A stretch of DNA of 64,000 bases from contig CAZDIJ010000007.1 in the NCBI GenBank assembly GCA_964505475.1, forward strand, positions 8,606 to 72,605, given 5' to 3'. The stretch's first letter is position 1, and every line of letters begins with the position of its first letter. The notes beneath the pieces are model-generated. The model saw only the letters and a program-made list of their open reading frames with translations, made no database searches and was not told the origin of the DNA. Shown here piece by piece: positions 50,069 through 60,531 of the stretch. This stretch comes from JAGXQV01 sp964505475 (lineage in GTDB: Bacteria; Pseudomonadota; Gammaproteobacteria; Burkholderiales; Sulfuricellaceae). The position numbers and the translations under genes were made by a program.

Positions 50069-50388
50069 TCCAGATTCCCCAACCGGTAAGCCAGCAAGGT
50101 CTCGCGCAACTTGGCCATCAACGGGTTGCCGCCGCAGTGGCGGAACAGGGCATACACCTGCTCCGTGACTTCCACTCGCCGCCGCGCCAGTTGCTCCGGC
50201 GTCAGCATTTCCTCTTCGACGATCAGCAGACGCGCCACGCCGCGGCGTTGCAATGAAGCGATCAGGGATGGCGTCAGTTCGGTTCCCGCGGCGAGCAGGC
50301 CGGCGCCGCCGGAATCGTGCACCTCATCCGCGAGCCGCATCCCCGGCTCGGCCAGGGAAAGGGGAATCGCACGCGCCCTGACCGTCAT
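50065..50388 (-). CDS. Small protein with the GMxLAxDV domain found at the ends of HD-GYP proteins
   Basis: A 107-residue protein. LAEPGMRLADEVHDSGGAGL followed by LLAAGTELTPSLIASLQRRG resembles the accessory domain found at the termini of HD-GYP regulators (compare LQPGMILTRDIVTRDGLLLL in the HD-GYP gene at 58855). The rest is helical. Both ends overlap neighbours by four bases (HDOD and the large GGDEF-EAL gene), so translation is tightly coupled. The function is unknown; an adaptor role with the HDOD protein is plausible. Confidence 0.75.
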   Translation of the reverse strand: MTVRARAIPLSLAEPGMRLADEVHDSGGAGLLAAGTELTPSLIASLQRRGVARLLIVEEEMLTPEQLARRRVEVTEQVYALFRHCGGNPLMAKLRETLLAYRLGNLE

Positions 50389-53300
50389 GTCGCCTCCCTG
50401 GGCATCACCAGCACCACCGCGCCGCGCGACCCCGAACCGCCGCCCATCGGATGGCTTAGAAACTCGGCCGAACCGCCGGACGGCAAATGGCAGACACGCT
50501 GCACGGCGGCGCCATCGCGCAGGGATTGGGCAATGAATTCCGCCGCTTCCGCCGGCAGGACATCGGCGACAGGCATGCCGGGCGAAATGGCGCCGCCGAA
50601 AATCTGCCCGGCCTTATAGTTGACGGCGGCGATCATGCCGTTATCGTCCACGCCGATCACCCCCATGGGCAGATGCGCCAGCATTTCCTGGGTCACTTGG
50701 AGAATATTGCCGCTATGCTCCGCCTCCAGGGTCTTTTGGCTGACGATTTTCTCCAGTTCGCGCTTGGCGCCGTTCAATGCTTCGTTGGCCTGCACGACCG
50801 CGCTTGCCAGCCTTTCGTTGTCCAGCACCATTTCGTAGCGCTCAAAGGCTTCCCGGACATGCTCGCGCAACTGTTCGTCTTCCCACGGCTTGGTCAGGAA
50901 TTTGTACACCGCGCCTTCGTTGATCGCATCGGTGACCGATTTCAGCTCGGTATAGCCGGAAAGCACGATGCGCACCGTGTCCGGGTAAAGCTGCTTGGCC
51001 TTGCGCAGGAATTCGACGCCGCTCATTTCCGGCATGCGCTGGTCGGAAAGGATCACCCCCACCCGGTTTTCCGCCAGCCGCTCCAGGCCTTCCCGGCCAC
51101 TGGCCGCGCGCAGGATTTTGTAGCCGTCGCGGCGCAGCAGGCGGTTGAGGGCGGTGAGGATGTTTTCCTCGTCGTCCACCAGCAGCAGGGTGCGCTCCAG
51201 CGCTTGGCGCTCTTCTTCCGGCACGGGCATGGAGCGTCCCTCGCGCAGCATCTGCTCGAGTTCTTCCGGCGGCACCGGCCGGCTGAACAGATAGCCCTGC
51301 ATCTCGTCGCAATGGTGCGTTCGCAGGAAGGATGCCTGCCCCTCGGTTTCCACGCCTTCCGCGATCACCCGCAGCTTCATGTCGTGGGCGATGGAGATGA
51401 TGGTCTTGGCGATGGCGGCGTCGTCCGGGTCGCTGGTGATGTCGTGGACGAAAGATTGGTCGATTTTCACCTTGTCGATGGGGAAGCGCTTGAGGTAGCT
51501 CAGGCTGGAGTAGCCGGTGCCGAAGTCGTCCACCGAGAGGTGCACTCCCATCCCGGCAAACTGGCGGAGGATTTCGATGACCCGCGCGGGGTCGTGCATA
51601 ATCATGCTCTCGGTCAATTCCAGTTCGAGATAACGCGCCTCCATGCCGGATTCGGCGAGCACTTCGCGCACCTGGTTGAGCAGGTCGCGGTTGCGGAACT
51701 GGCGCGCGGAAAGATTCACCGCCATCGTCAGGGGCGGCAGGCCGGCTTTCTGCCAGGCCATGTTCTGTTTGCAGGCCTGGCGCAGCACCCAGGCGCCGAT
51801 CGGCACGATCAGGCCGGTTTCCTCGGCCAGCGGGATGAACTTGCCGGGCGGCACCAGCCCCAGTTCGGGATGGCGCCAGCGCAGCAGCGCCTCCATGCCG
51901 ATCAGCCGCCCGTTTCGGAGGTCGAGTTGCGGCTGGTAGTACAGCACCAGTTGGCCGCGCTCCAGCGCGTGGCGCAGGCCGCTTTCCAGCGCCAGGCGTT
52001 CCGAGGCGCGGGCATTCATTTCCGTGGTGAAGAACTGGAAATTGTTGCGCCCCTCGTCCTTGGCGCGGTACATGGCGACATCGGCATTTTTCAGCAGCAT
52101 CGCCGCATCCCCGCCGTCCCTCGGATAAAGCGCGACGCCCAGGCTGGCGCTGATGTACAGCTCGTGCTCCTGTTCGATGAAGCTCGGTTGCAGGCCGTCC
52201 AGCACCTTGCGCGCGATGCTTGCCGCATCCTCCTCGCGCTCGATCCCGTCGAGGACGATGACGAATTCGTCGCCGCCCAGGCGCGCCACCGTGTCGCCAT
52301 GGCGCACGGTGTCCCTCAGGCGTCCGGCGACTTCCACCAGGAGGCGGTCGCCGGCGTCGTGGCCGAGGCTATCGTTGATGAACTTGAACTGGTCGAGATC
52401 GAGGAACATCACGGCGGCCATGCCGCCGCCGCGCTCCGCGTGGGCAATCGCCTGTTCGACCCGGTCGCGCAGCAGGTTGCGGTTGGGCAGGGTGGTCAGG
52501 GCGTCGTGGCTGGCCTGGTGCTCCAACTGTTCCTCGTAGCGCTTCTGTTCGGTGATGTCGTTCTGCACCCCGATGAAATTCCGCAGCGTGCCGTATTCGT
52601 CGTACACCGGCGCGATGAACAGTTCGTTCCAGAACAGCGTGCCGTCCTTGCGGTAATTGCGCAGCACCGCCCGTCCTTCGTGACGGTCGCGCATGGCGCG
52701 GCGCACCTTGTCGAGGTTGGGCTGATCCGTCTCCGTCCCTTGCAGGAAGCGGCAGTTGCGCCCGATCACTTCCTCGGAACGGTAGCCGGTGACCCGCTCG
52801 AAGGCCGGGTTGACGTACACCAGCGGGTTCTCTTCCTGGGTGGCGTCGGTAATCAGGATCGGCGTCAGGCTGGCCTCGATGGCGCGCTGCCACAGGCGCA
52901 GATTTTCCTCATACTGCTTGCGCAGGGAAACGTCTTCCTTGACCGCGACGAAATGGGTGATGCCCCCCTGTTCGTCGCGCACCGGCGAAATCACTTCCGC
53001 CTCCCAGACGAATTCGCCGTTCTTCTTGCGGTTCAGCAATTCGCCGCGCCATTCGCGCCCGTCGAGGATGGTTTCCCACAAGCGCCGGTATTCCTCCAGG
53101 TCGTGGAAGCCCGATTTGAGGATGCGCGGGGTCTGGCCGAGCACTTCCTCGGCGGCATAGCCGGTCACCTGGGTAAAGAAGGGGTTGACGTATTCGATCA
53201 CGCCTTCCCGGTCGGTAATCACCACCGAGCTGGCGATGTTCTCGATGGCGCGCGACAGCTTGCGCAGTTTGTCCTCGGCCTGGCGGCGTCCGGTCACGTC

Positions 53301-55184
53301 GCTGGCGATGCCGTCGAGGCGCAGCGGCTGGCCGTCCGCGCCGTAGACCACCCGGGCGCGGTCGTGCAGCCAGCGCACTTCGCCGTCGGGACGGACGATG
53401 CGGTATTCCATTTCCAGCTCGCCCTTGACCAGCAGTTCATCGAGGAAGGAATGCACCCGCGGGTAATCGTCGGGGTGCACCACTTCCGCCCACAGGTTGG
53501 GGTTGTCGTGGAAGGCCTGGTCGGGATGGCCGTAGACTTTTTCCGCCGCCGGACTCTGGTAGATGACCTCGTGCGTCCCCGGCGCCACCGACCACACCAC
53601 GTCGTCGAGCGAGCGCATGATTTCGTCGAGTTTCTTCCGGCTCTCGTGTAGTTTCTCCTCCGCCAGCTTGCGCGAGGTGACATCGTGGCAGGCGCCGACA
53701 TAGCCGGCGAAATTCCCGTCGAGGTCGGCGTAGGGCGCGCCACGTCCGATCATCCAGCGGTACTCGCCGTCGCGCCGGCGCAAGCGGAACTCCATCTCGA
53801 ACGGCTGGCGGACGGCGAAGGCCGAGCGGTAGACATCGAGCGCCTGCTCGCTGTCCTCCGGGTGGATTTGCGCCGCCCAGCCGTCGCCCAGCTCATCGTC
53901 CCGCGCCCGCCCGGTGAAATCCAGCCAGCCGCGGTTGACGTAGTCGCACCGGCCATCGGTGCCGCCGCGCCAGATCAGGGCGGGGAACTCGTCGAACAGT
54001 TTGAGGTAGAAATCGCGCGACTGGGTGAGGCGCGCTTCCATGGCGATGCGCTCGGAAATGTCGCGGATCACGGTGGAATAGTATTCCACCGCGCCGTTGG
54101 CGTCCCTGTGCGCCATGATGACCTGGGAGACCGGGATTTCCTCTCCCGTCCGCGACAGCAGGGTGTTTTCGCCTTGCCAGATGCCGTCGCGCGCCGCCAC
54201 CGCCAGGGCGACCTGCTTCATCGACGCCATCGCCCAGCCGGGGTGGAAATCGGCGATGTTCGACAGCGTCACGTCCTCGTCGCCGCCGATCCCCAGCATT
54301 TGTCTGCCGGCGCGGTTGATGTAGAGCGCCTTGCCGTCGATCGCGGCGACGCCGACCAGGTCCGAGGTCGCGTCGAAGATCGCCGTGATGCGCTCCATTT
54401 CCGCGATCATGCCGCCCATCCGCTCGGTGGTCTGATTGAACGAGCGCACCAGGTCGCCGATTTCGTCGAAGGATTCGAACTGGTAACGCAAGCCGTGCTC
54501 GCCCGCGGCGAAACGGGTGAACAAATGCGCGACGTTGCTGATTGGCCGGGTGATGCGGTACATAATCAGGATAAACAACCCGATGATGACAAGCACTTCG
54601 AGAACGAACACCGTCGTGACGAAAAAGTCGATGCGCAAGTGCGCCTGCGCGGCGGAATGGCTCAGCGCGTTGACCAGCTTGTCGGCGTTCTTGAGCATGT
54701 CGTCCGCCCCCCGATAGAGGCGTTCCAGCACTTCCCGCCGCGCCGGGGAAGTCTCCTTGCCGAGCAGGGTTTCCGCGCCCTGCCGGAAGGGTATCCAATC
54801 GCGGCGCAATCCTTGCGTCAGCCCGGGGATGTCGCGGTTTTCCCGCAGGATCGCTTCCGGCAGCACCGCGACCCGGCGCTCGATTTCCGCCAGTTTTTCC
54901 TCGTAGTTCCTGAGCACTTCCTCCAGCGCTTCCCGCCCCTGTTCATCCTGGGCAAACCGCGCCGCGCGGTAGGCGATGCGCTGGCTCATGTAGCGCAGCC
55001 GGCCGCTTTCATTGACGATGCCGGAGGCATCGACGATGCCGTTGTACAGATATTCGGAAACCAGCAGATTCCCCGTCGCCAACACCAGCAGCAGCGCGAA
55101 GGCCAGGGCGAACTTCTTGCCCAGCGTGAGGCGCGAGAGGAGGCGTTGCAGGACGCCCGGGGAAGGGGATTTATTGATTTCCAT
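50385..55184 (-). CDS. Very large membrane GGDEF-EAL protein with multiple PAS domains and an internal receiver
   Basis: 1599 residues. TM1 at ~22-45, a PilJ/NarX-like helical periplasmic sensor (~46-180; VNESGRLRYMSQRIAYRAAR), TM2 at ~185-208, HAMP (~210-260), five PAS/PAC units (~265-890), GGDEF (~890-1055), EAL (~1070-1320), receiver (~1330-1450), coiled coil and a last PAS (~1500-1590). The GGDEF motif is intact (ARLGGDEFVIVL) and the EAL motifs are intact (MEALLRWRHP, ELELTESMIM, VDDFGTGYSSLSYLKRF, AEGVETEGQA). Both cyclase and phosphodiesterase are therefore possible. The receiver has VILSDQRMPEMSG and FLTKPW. A receiver placed after EAL is uncommon. Confidence 0.93.
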   Translation of the reverse strand: MEINKSPSPGVLQRLLSRLTLGKKFALAFALLLVLATGNLLVSEYLYNGIVDASGIVNESGRLRYMSQRIAYRAARFAQDEQGREALEEVLRNYEEKLAEIERRVAVLPEAILRENRDIPGLTQGLRRDWIPFRQGAETLLGKETSPARREVLERLYRGADDMLKNADKLVNALSHSAAQAHLRIDFFVTTVFVLEVLVIIGLFILIMYRITRPISNVAHLFTRFAAGEHGLRYQFESFDEIGDLVRSFNQTTERMGGMIAEMERITAIFDATSDLVGVAAIDGKALYINRAGRQMLGIGGDEDVTLSNIADFHPGWAMASMKQVALAVAARDGIWQGENTLLSRTGEEIPVSQVIMAHRDANGAVEYYSTVIRDISERIAMEARLTQSRDFYLKLFDEFPALIWRGGTDGRCDYVNRGWLDFTGRARDDELGDGWAAQIHPEDSEQALDVYRSAFAVRQPFEMEFRLRRRDGEYRWMIGRGAPYADLDGNFAGYVGACHDVTSRKLAEEKLHESRKKLDEIMRSLDDVVWSVAPGTHEVIYQSPAAEKVYGHPDQAFHDNPNLWAEVVHPDDYPRVHSFLDELLVKGELEMEYRIVRPDGEVRWLHDRARVVYGADGQPLRLDGIASDVTGRRQAEDKLRKLSRAIENIASSVVITDREGVIEYVNPFFTQVTGYAAEEVLGQTPRILKSGFHDLEEYRRLWETILDGREWRGELLNRKKNGEFVWEAEVISPVRDEQGGITHFVAVKEDVSLRKQYEENLRLWQRAIEASLTPILITDATQEENPLVYVNPAFERVTGYRSEEVIGRNCRFLQGTETDQPNLDKVRRAMRDRHEGRAVLRNYRKDGTLFWNELFIAPVYDEYGTLRNFIGVQNDITEQKRYEEQLEHQASHDALTTLPNRNLLRDRVEQAIAHAERGGGMAAVMFLDLDQFKFINDSLGHDAGDRLLVEVAGRLRDTVRHGDTVARLGGDEFVIVLDGIEREEDAASIARKVLDGLQPSFIEQEHELYISASLGVALYPRDGGDAAMLLKNADVAMYRAKDEGRNNFQFFTTEMNARASERLALESGLRHALERGQLVLYYQPQLDLRNGRLIGMEALLRWRHPELGLVPPGKFIPLAEETGLIVPIGAWVLRQACKQNMAWQKAGLPPLTMAVNLSARQFRNRDLLNQVREVLAESGMEARYLELELTESMIMHDPARVIEILRQFAGMGVHLSVDDFGTGYSSLSYLKRFPIDKVKIDQSFVHDITSDPDDAAIAKTIISIAHDMKLRVIAEGVETEGQASFLRTHHCDEMQGYLFSRPVPPEELEQMLREGRSMPVPEEERQALERTLLLVDDEENILTALNRLLRRDGYKILRAASGREGLERLAENRVGVILSDQRMPEMSGVEFLRKAKQLYPDTVRIVLSGYTELKSVTDAINEGAVYKFLTKPWEDEQLREHVREAFERYEMVLDNERLASAVVQANEALNGAKRELEKIVSQKTLEAEHSGNILQVTQEMLAHLPMGVIGVDDNGMIAAVNYKAGQIFGGAISPGMPVADVLPAEAAEFIAQSLRDGAAVQRVCHLPSGGSAEFLSHPMGGGSGSRGAVVLVMPREAT

Positions 55185-55208
55185 GTCCCGATAGCTCCAT
55201 GCGTTGCC

Positions 55209-56162
55209 TTATTCCGGCTTTCCCGCCGCGCCCGCCCGTTCGCGCAAGCTGTCCGCCAGGACGCGGTTTTCCAGCAGCAGGTCGCGGTAGCGCAGCGCCC
55301 GCATCACCGCGGACTTCAGTTCGTAGCCGTTCCACGAGCGTTTCAGCAGGTTGTCGATATGCGCCTGGTTGATGGCATTGCTCAGCGTCGGCATGTCGAG
55401 GCTTTCGCCGACCAGGATGAAGGCGCTGTCCACGCCGCGCTGGCGCAGCGTGCCGAAGAACGCCACGCCGTTCATTTCCGGCATGGCGTAATCAGCGATG
55501 ACCAGATCGCAGCTCTTGTTTTCCAGGCTTTCCAGCGCCTCCAGCGGCGAGGCGGAGCTGTCCACCACCAACTGGAAGTCGTGGCCGCCGTAGGCGGGAC
55601 GGTGGGTCATTTCATAGCGTATCGCCCCGTACAGCCCTTCGTAGGAGGAACGATGCGTCAGCTCGCGCCACATCGAGGTCACGGCATGCTCATCCGGGCT
55701 GACCAGCAGCACGCGGTACAGCTTGCGTTCCTGCTCTTGCGGCGGCGCGCCGAAACGGCGGCGGTAGTCTTCCGCGAAGCGGCGGTTTTCCAGGATCGCC
55801 TCGCGGTAATCCAGCCCCTGGAGGATATTGGCCTTCAGGTCGGCCTCGCTCCACGGCTTGGAGAGGAAGCGGTAGATGTGGGTGACGTTGATGGCCTTGA
55901 TGAGCGCCTCCATGTCGGCCTGGCCGCTGAGAATCAGGCGCACCGCGTCCGGCTGGATCTGCCCGAAGTTTTCGAGAAAGGTCACGCCGTCCATGTCCGG
56001 CATGCGGTAGTCCGACACCACCAGCGCGAAATCGCTTTCACTGGCGCGCCGCAACGCTTCCTGCGGGGAAGTGAAGGCTTCCACCGCGTAGTCGCCGGCC
56101 AGTTCGCGGCGCAGGGCATTCAAGACGTTTTGCTCATCGTCCACCAGTAGCAGGCGTTGCAT
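55209..56162 (-). CDS. Double-receiver response regulator, second receiver degenerate
   Basis: A 317-residue protein. Receiver 1 (~1-125) is complete: LLLVDDEQNVLNALRREL, VVSDYRMPDMDGVTF, LILSGQAD, RFLSKPW. Receiver 2 (~150-300) keeps the aspartate in LVIADYAMPEMNGVAFF. Its acidic pocket reads LLVSPDEHAV instead of LLVDDE, and its switch/lysine region is VGES...LLKRSW, so it is probably not phosphorylated normally. There is no output domain. It sits between the large GGDEF-EAL gene and a PAS kinase. Confidence 0.9.
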   Translation of the reverse strand: MQRLLLVDDEQNVLNALRRELAGDYAVEAFTSPQEALRRASESDFALVVSDYRMPDMDGVTFLENFGQIQPDAVRLILSGQADMEALIKAINVTHIYRFLSKPWSEADLKANILQGLDYREAILENRRFAEDYRRRFGAPPQEQERKLYRVLLVSPDEHAVTSMWRELTHRSSYEGLYGAIRYEMTHRPAYGGHDFQLVVDSSASPLEALESLENKSCDLVIADYAMPEMNGVAFFGTLRQRGVDSAFILVGESLDMPTLSNAINQAHIDNLLKRSWNGYELKSAVMRALRYRDLLLENRVLADSLRERAGAAGKPE

Positions 56163-56172
56163 TCGTTTCTCC

Positions 56173-57645
<1,473 letters not shown>

Positions 57646-57648
57646 GGC

Positions 57649-58788
57649 TCAGCGTTCCGAAAAAGTGGTGATGGTCATGGTCTGATTGTGCAATTCGCAG
57701 GTGGTGAGGGCGCCGTGCGGACAGATTTCGCCATAGGAGTAGAACCCCGTCAGCACCGCGTTGCCGCCCAGCACGTCGCGCACGCTTTCCACCTCCTCCT
57801 CGATGCGCTGCTTGAGCACCAGCTTGCGCCCGACGCAACTGACCAGCAGCGCCAGTTCGGGTTCGACCGCGCCCAGCGTTTCGTGGCCGGCGCGCGCCGC
57901 CCCCGCCGCGCCGTCCACCAGGCGGTCGAAATTGGCCTTCATCAGGCGGGCATAGCTGCCTTCCGGCATGTCGCCGGCGAAGGTCATGCTCTGTTCTTCC
58001 TCGCTGACGTTCAACACTGTGCGCACCAGGCTGTCTTCGCTGCCGCCGCTGCGCAGCGCCAGGGGAAACAGCAGGGCGGACGAGGGCAGGCCGGCGGCGT
58101 GCTCGCCCAGGTACTGCTTGTAGAGTTCAAGCGCGGAATGGCCGTCCAGTTCGTACAGGACGTTGCCCCGCGAGCGGGTGATGAGCCGTTCCGCGCCGAA
58201 GGAATCCCAGCCGCCCAGCGAGCCGTAGCCTACCTTGAGGCGGTCGCCGTAGAAACCCAGCGCCGCGACCATTCCCTCTTCCGGCGCGCCGTCGGCGCAC
58301 ACCAGGGTGTGCTGGAAGCGCGTGCCGTCGCCCGCCAGGCCTCCGGTGACCGTCACTTTGCCCGGCAGGTTGTCGCGCAGGCCGCGCGCCAGCTCGGTGC
58401 CGTTGACCTTGAGGCCGTCCGAGAGCACCACCACGTGCACCAGTCCGTCGGCGGGCAAGGCCTGCGCCAGGCTTTTGCCCGCGCCCAGGCTGTCGCCGGC
58501 TTCGCCGATGCGGACGCTGGCCAGCTTGATTTCGCCGTGTTCGAGCCGTATCGCCGTGACCGTGAGTGAATCGTCGCGCACGTGGGCGCCGCAGATTTCG
58601 CCCGCGGTCGAGCAGCCGACCAGCGGCGCGCCGGGATAGCGCGCCCGCACTTCCATGAGTCTGGCGCCGTCTTGCAGCGCGGCGGTGCCGCCGAACAGCA
58701 GGACCGCCGAGGCCGCGCCGTCCAGTGAGGAAGATGTTTCGTTTTTCCAGCCATCGGCCTCGCTCCAGTAGCTTTGTTCGATTTTCAT
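57649..58788 (-). CDS. FIST-domain sensor protein (NosP-like)
   Basis: A 379-residue FIST_N plus FIST_C protein. FIST_N (~25-215) contains PLVGCSTAGEICGAHVRDDS, GLKVNGTELARGLRDNL and TVTGGLAGDGTRF. FIST_C (~220-365) contains LYKQYLGEHAAGLPSSALLF and VLTGFYSYGEICPHG. FIST proteins are small-ligand sensors; the NosP branch is a haem NO sensor that controls neighbouring histidine kinases and biofilm formation. Haem binding cannot be judged by eye here. It is directly upstream of a soluble PAS kinase and downstream of the HD-GYP regulator. Confidence 0.9.
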   Translation of the reverse strand: MKIEQSYWSEADGWKNETSSSLDGAASAVLLFGGTAALQDGARLMEVRARYPGAPLVGCSTAGEICGAHVRDDSLTVTAIRLEHGEIKLASVRIGEAGDSLGAGKSLAQALPADGLVHVVVLSDGLKVNGTELARGLRDNLPGKVTVTGGLAGDGTRFQHTLVCADGAPEEGMVAALGFYGDRLKVGYGSLGGWDSFGAERLITRSRGNVLYELDGHSALELYKQYLGEHAAGLPSSALLFPLALRSGGSEDSLVRTVLNVSEEEQSMTFAGDMPEGSYARLMKANFDRLVDGAAGAARAGHETLGAVEPELALLVSCVGRKLVLKQRIEEEVESVRDVLGGNAVLTGFYSYGEICPHGALTTCELHNQTMTITTFSER

Positions 58789-58854
58789 ACACCCTCCCTT
58801 GTCGAAAGACGATTGCGGGCAGCCCGCATGCCGCGGAGCCGCGCCAATACCCGC

Positions 58855-60168
58855 TTATCCGGCGGGACGGACGTTGATGGTCAGGACATGGCCGTCCGAC
58901 CGCTCGAAGTTGCGTATCTGCTCGATCAGCGAATTGTCCAGGACGTAATCGCGCGCCAGCAGCAGCAGGCCGTCGCGCGTCACGATGTCGCGCGTCAGGA
59001 TCATGCCGGGTTGCAGTTGGGCGCTGGTCACCAGCACTTCCGGGCCGCTGTATTCCACTTCCGGCGCCTTGTTCACCAGGTCGGCGAAGGCGTCCACCAC
59101 CGCCGGATCGTAACGGCTGCCGCGCCCCTCGACGATCAGAGTGAGGGCGGCGGAGCGCCCCAGTTTCTTGGGCACCAGGCGCCCGGCCTGGAGCGCGTCG
59201 AAATCGTTCGCCACCGCCAGGATGCGCGCTCCCAGCGGGATATTCAGGGCGCTCAGGCGGTTCGGGTAGCCTTGCCCGTCGTAGCGTTCGTGGTGGCTGC
59301 GCACCAGGGCGGCGGCATTGGCCAACTGGTCGAGCGCCATCAGCGCCGCCGCGCCCTTGGCCGGATGCTTGATGTATTCGGCGCGCTCCTCGCTGGTCAG
59401 ATTGCTGAACGGTTTTTCCAGCATGTAGTCGGGCAGGCCGATCTTGCCGATGTCGTGCAGCAGCGCGGCGACCACCAGGTCTTGCACTTCCGCCGCCGGC
59501 AGCCCCATTTTTTTCGCCATGCCGCGGCACAGTTCGGCGACGCGCCGCGAATGCCCGGCCATCGAGCCTTCGCGCAATTCCATCAGGTTGGCGAAAACCT
59601 GGATCGAGGTGAAAAATCCCTTCTTGAGCTTTTCGTGGGCGGTTTCCAGCGAGGCCATGGCCTGGCGCAGCGCCTCGGTGCGCTGCCGGACTTTTTCCTC
59701 CAGGCTGGCGTTGAGTTCCTTCAGTTCCTCGTTCTGGCGCAAGGTCAGCGCTTCGAGGCGCTGCTTCTCGGCCTTCAGCAGCTTGCGTTCCAGCGCGTCG
59801 CGCACGGTCAGCAGAATCTGGTTGTCGTCCCAGGGCTTGGAAATGTAGCGGTAGATTTCGCCGCGATTGATGGCGGCAATGGTGGAGCTGATGTCGGCAT
59901 AGCCGGTAAGCAGGATGCGCACCGTCTCCGGCCACTTCAGGCGCACCTGTTCCAGCACCTCGGCGCCGCTCATGCCCGGCATGCGCATGTCCGACACCAC
60001 GACATCGGCCGTTTCCTGTTCCAGCAACGCCAGCCCCGCCGCCCCGCTTTCCGCCGTCAGGATGCGGTAGCCTTCGGTGCGGAACAGCCGCTTCAGTGAC
60101 GAAAGAATGTTCGCTTCGTCGTCGATGAACAATACCGTGGATGGCGCGGGCGCTTCTGTTTCACTCAT
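58855..60168 (-). CDS. Receiver-HD-GYP response regulator (RpfG-like c-di-GMP phosphodiesterase)
   Basis: A 437-residue protein. Receiver (~10-130: VLFIDDEANILSSLKRLF, VVVSDMRMPGMSGAEVLEQV, ILLTGYAD, YISKPW), coiled coil, then HD-GYP domain (~175-355) with the metal site in AALLHDIGKIGLPDYM and the signature HHERYDGQGYPNRL. The C-terminus carries a GMILTRDIVTRDG accessory domain. HD-GYP enzymes hydrolyse c-di-GMP to pGpG/GMP. It is the first gene in the direction of transcription of the signalling island. Confidence 0.93.
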   Translation of the reverse strand: MSETEAPAPSTVLFIDDEANILSSLKRLFRTEGYRILTAESGAAGLALLEQETADVVVSDMRMPGMSGAEVLEQVRLKWPETVRILLTGYADISSTIAAINRGEIYRYISKPWDDNQILLTVRDALERKLLKAEKQRLEALTLRQNEELKELNASLEEKVRQRTEALRQAMASLETAHEKLKKGFFTSIQVFANLMELREGSMAGHSRRVAELCRGMAKKMGLPAAEVQDLVVAALLHDIGKIGLPDYMLEKPFSNLTSEERAEYIKHPAKGAAALMALDQLANAAALVRSHHERYDGQGYPNRLSALNIPLGARILAVANDFDALQAGRLVPKKLGRSAALTLIVEGRGSRYDPAVVDAFADLVNKAPEVEYSGPEVLVTSAQLQPGMILTRDIVTRDGLLLLARDYVLDNSLIEQIRNFERSDGHVLTINVRPAG

Positions 60169-60531
60169 GATGGATGCGTTCCGTATTCATGTCGGCGGGT
60201 TGCGGCTTGGCGAGCGTTTCCAGACGCCCCAAGAAGTAACTCGACCGCATGTTTATAAATATTTACGAACCGGCGCGGATAGGTCGTCCGCAGCCCCCCG
60301 TGATTATCCGGCAGCCTTCGCTTTGCATTGTAGGCTTTTCCGCGCCAAGGTAAATAACCCCATGAATCAGTATGCCATTATCATTCCGGGCGACCACAAA
60401 GAAAGCGAGTAGAATTGGCCTGGAAAAGACGGATTGCCTGACGACTCCTTCGCCCGTCCGGGGAGAAGGAACCAATCGCATGCAAAGCATCGCCTAATGG
60501 ATTATCTGGGTTCAAACAAGGAAGCGAAGCA
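60169..60531. other. 363-base divergent intergenic region between the signalling island and nrdJ
   Basis: It holds the 5' regions of the HD-GYP regulator (-) and nrdJ (+). An AT-rich patch TTTATAAATATTTA (60251-60264) may form a promoter. A 16-codon ORF (MNQYAIIIPGDHKESE, 60362-60412) is visible, but its coding status is doubtful. At 60491-60516 a 26-base segment containing CCTAATGGATT nearly repeats, in inverse orientation, 5294-5319. No B12 riboswitch or NrdR box could be recognised with confidence. Confidence 0.5.

Noticed and set aside
50487..53651. A 1054-codon open frame on the plus strand opposite the large GGDEF-EAL gene, and similar long antisense frames (for example 44800-47202, 3642-5219)
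   Set aside because: They are complements of well-supported genes in GC-rich DNA, have histidine/glutamine/arginine-biased compositions, and match no family.
60362..60412. Sixteen-codon ORF MNQYAIIIPGDHKESE upstream of nrdJ
   Set aside because: No convincing ribosome-binding site or conservation evidence; too short to support as a gene.
60169..60531. Cobalamin riboswitch upstream of the B12-dependent ribonucleotide reductase
   Set aside because: I could not find a convincing B12-box or the expected folded core by eye.
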